Source: CAZVCJ01 sp964625745
Lineage (GTDB): Bacteria > Chloroflexota > Anaerolineae > VGOG01
Reading direction: 5' to 3'
DNA: 6,161 nt
NCBI GenBank assembly: GCA_964625745.1
Contig: CAZVCJ010000219.1
Span: 1 to 6,161 of the forward strand
Numbering within the stretch: the first letter of the stretch is position 1; each line of letters starts with the position of its first letter. The position numbers were made by a program, and so were the translations under genes. The notes beneath the pieces are model-generated. The model was not told the origin of the DNA. It saw only the letters and a list, made by a program, of their open reading frames with translations, and did not search any database. Below, piece after piece: positions 5,373-6,161 of the stretch.

Positions 5373-6161
5373 ATGAAACTCTTGGAAATATTCGAATCTG
5401 GCAAATTCGCAGTGACTTCGGAGGTTGGTCCCCCTAAAGGCGTTGACATCGAGCGAATGATGGAAGAAGCCGAGATCGTACGCGGCAAAGTAGACGCCGT
5501 CAACGTCACCGACCAACAGAGCTCGGTGATGCGGCTGGGCTCTCTGGCGGTCTGTCATCTCCTTAAGCAGAGAGGCCTGGAGCCGGTTTTCCAGATAACC
5601 TGTCGAGACCGCAACCGCATAGCTCTGCAATCCGATCTTCTGAGTGCTCACGTGCTGGGGATTGAGAACGTGCTCTGCCTCACCGGCGACCACATCTCCC
5701 TGGGCGATCACCCAGGAGGCAAGCCGGTCTTTGATTTGGACTCGGTTTCCCTGCTGCACGCTGCGTCCGAGTTGCAGCAGGGGCGCGATCTGGCGGGTCA
5801 GGAGCTCAAGGGCAGCCCGAGTTTCTGCCTGGGAGCGGTGGTGACGCCGGGCGCCAACCCTCTGGAGCCACAGCTCATGAAGATGGAGAAAAAGGTCAGG
5901 GCCGGGGCCCAGTTCTTTCAAACTCAGGCGGTGTACGAGCCTAAGCGGTTTGAGGAGTTCATGAACCAGGTCAGGTACCTGAACGTGCCGGTGATGGTGG
6001 GGATCGTGTTCCTGAAATCCGCTGGTATGGCCCGCTTCATGAACAAGAACGTGGCCGGGGTGCACGTGCCGGAGAGCCTGATTGAGGAGCTGGACCAGGC
6101 GGAGAGCAGGGCGAAAACGAGCATCGAGATATCGGGCCGTCTGATCCGGGAGATGAAGGAC
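5373..6161 (+). CDS. metF: Methylenetetrahydrofolate reductase MetF, copy 2, 3' partial
   Basis: 263 codons from ATG 5373 to the window edge, open throughout; about 30-50 residues are probably missing. It carries the same MTHFR signatures as copy 1: FAVTSEVGPPKG with E17 in the catalytic position, NVTDQQ at 44-49, ITCRDRNR at 75-82, GDH at 105-107, KKVRAGAQFFQTQAVY at 173-188, and a KSAGMARFM segment shared with copy 1 (KSAGMARYM). The two copies are evidently paralogs but differ enough that this is not a recent duplication. Copy 2 has a different insert after GDH (about 108-150). The direct upstream neighbour is the short MetV-like protein, so the pair forms a second MetV/MetF module. Reaction and pathway are as for copy 1. 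The two may differ in electron donor or substrate pterin. Confidence 0.93.
   Translation, partial: MKLLEIFESGKFAVTSEVGPPKGVDIERMMEEAEIVRGKVDAVNVTDQQSSVMRLGSLAVCHLLKQRGLEPVFQITCRDRNRIALQSDLLSAHVLGIENVLCLTGDHISLGDHPGGKPVFDLDSVSLLHAASELQQGRDLAGQELKGSPSFCLGAVVTPGANPLEPQLMKMEKKVRAGAQFFQTQAVYEPKRFEEFMNQVRYLNVPVMVGIVFLKSAGMARFMNKNVAGVHVPESLIEELDQAESRAKTSIEISGRLIREMKD

Noticed and set aside
5244..6065. Minus-strand open frame of about 270 codons
   Set aside because: It is antisense to metF copy 2. The STSSGQAF peptide in it comes from the dispersed repeat, and no family is recognisable.

Overview
The window is a dense, single-strand (+) gene cluster of about 6.2 kb. It is built around the methylene-tetrahydrofolate reductase step of the Wood-Ljungdahl (reductive acetyl-CoA) pathway. 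No gene lies convincingly on the minus strand, and no intergenic stretch reaches 300 bases. Gene contents (MetV, MetF and an MvhD-type electron carrier) point to a strictly anaerobic bacterium with acetogenic or related C1 metabolism. The moderately high GC, two dispersed intergenic repeat families and a 100-N scaffold gap suggest a metagenome-assembled genome. Chloroflexota is my best guess, at low confidence, because both repeat types are familiar to me from such genomes.

Layout: (1) positions 1-339, the 3' part of an mvhD-like gene. It is interrupted by one in-frame TGA exactly where the family has a conserved cysteine, and a hairpin follows that TGA, so it reads as a selenoprotein. (2) 327-383, a repeat/hairpin that also supplies the stop codon of mvhD. 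(3) 398-1066, full-length metV. (4) 1063-2903, a membrane histidine kinase with an N-terminal cyclic-nucleotide-binding-like domain and a RegB-type GGxxNPF motif; its 3' end is lost in the gap at 2904-3003. (5) 3020-3967, metF copy 1. (6) 3951-4358 and 4382-4780, two stand-alone receiver proteins. (7) 4804-5325, a short MetV-like protein with the eight-cysteine domain only. (8) 5332-5355, a second dispersed repeat. (9) 5373-6161, metF copy 2, running off the window.

How the parts may work together: in Moorella-type acetogens MetF and MetV associate with HdrABC and MvhD, and MvhD passes electrons between the Hdr core and a partner. Here mvhD sits directly upstream of metV, so hdr genes probably lie just upstream of the window. 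The unusual aspects are the two non-identical MetV/MetF pairs and the complete phosphorelay module (sensor plus two receivers) threaded between them with overlapping or near-overlapping junctions. The sensor carries a motif known in RegB to bind quinone. A reasonable inference is redox control, transcriptional or by direct protein contact, of methylene-THF reduction. That link is not shown by the sequence itself.
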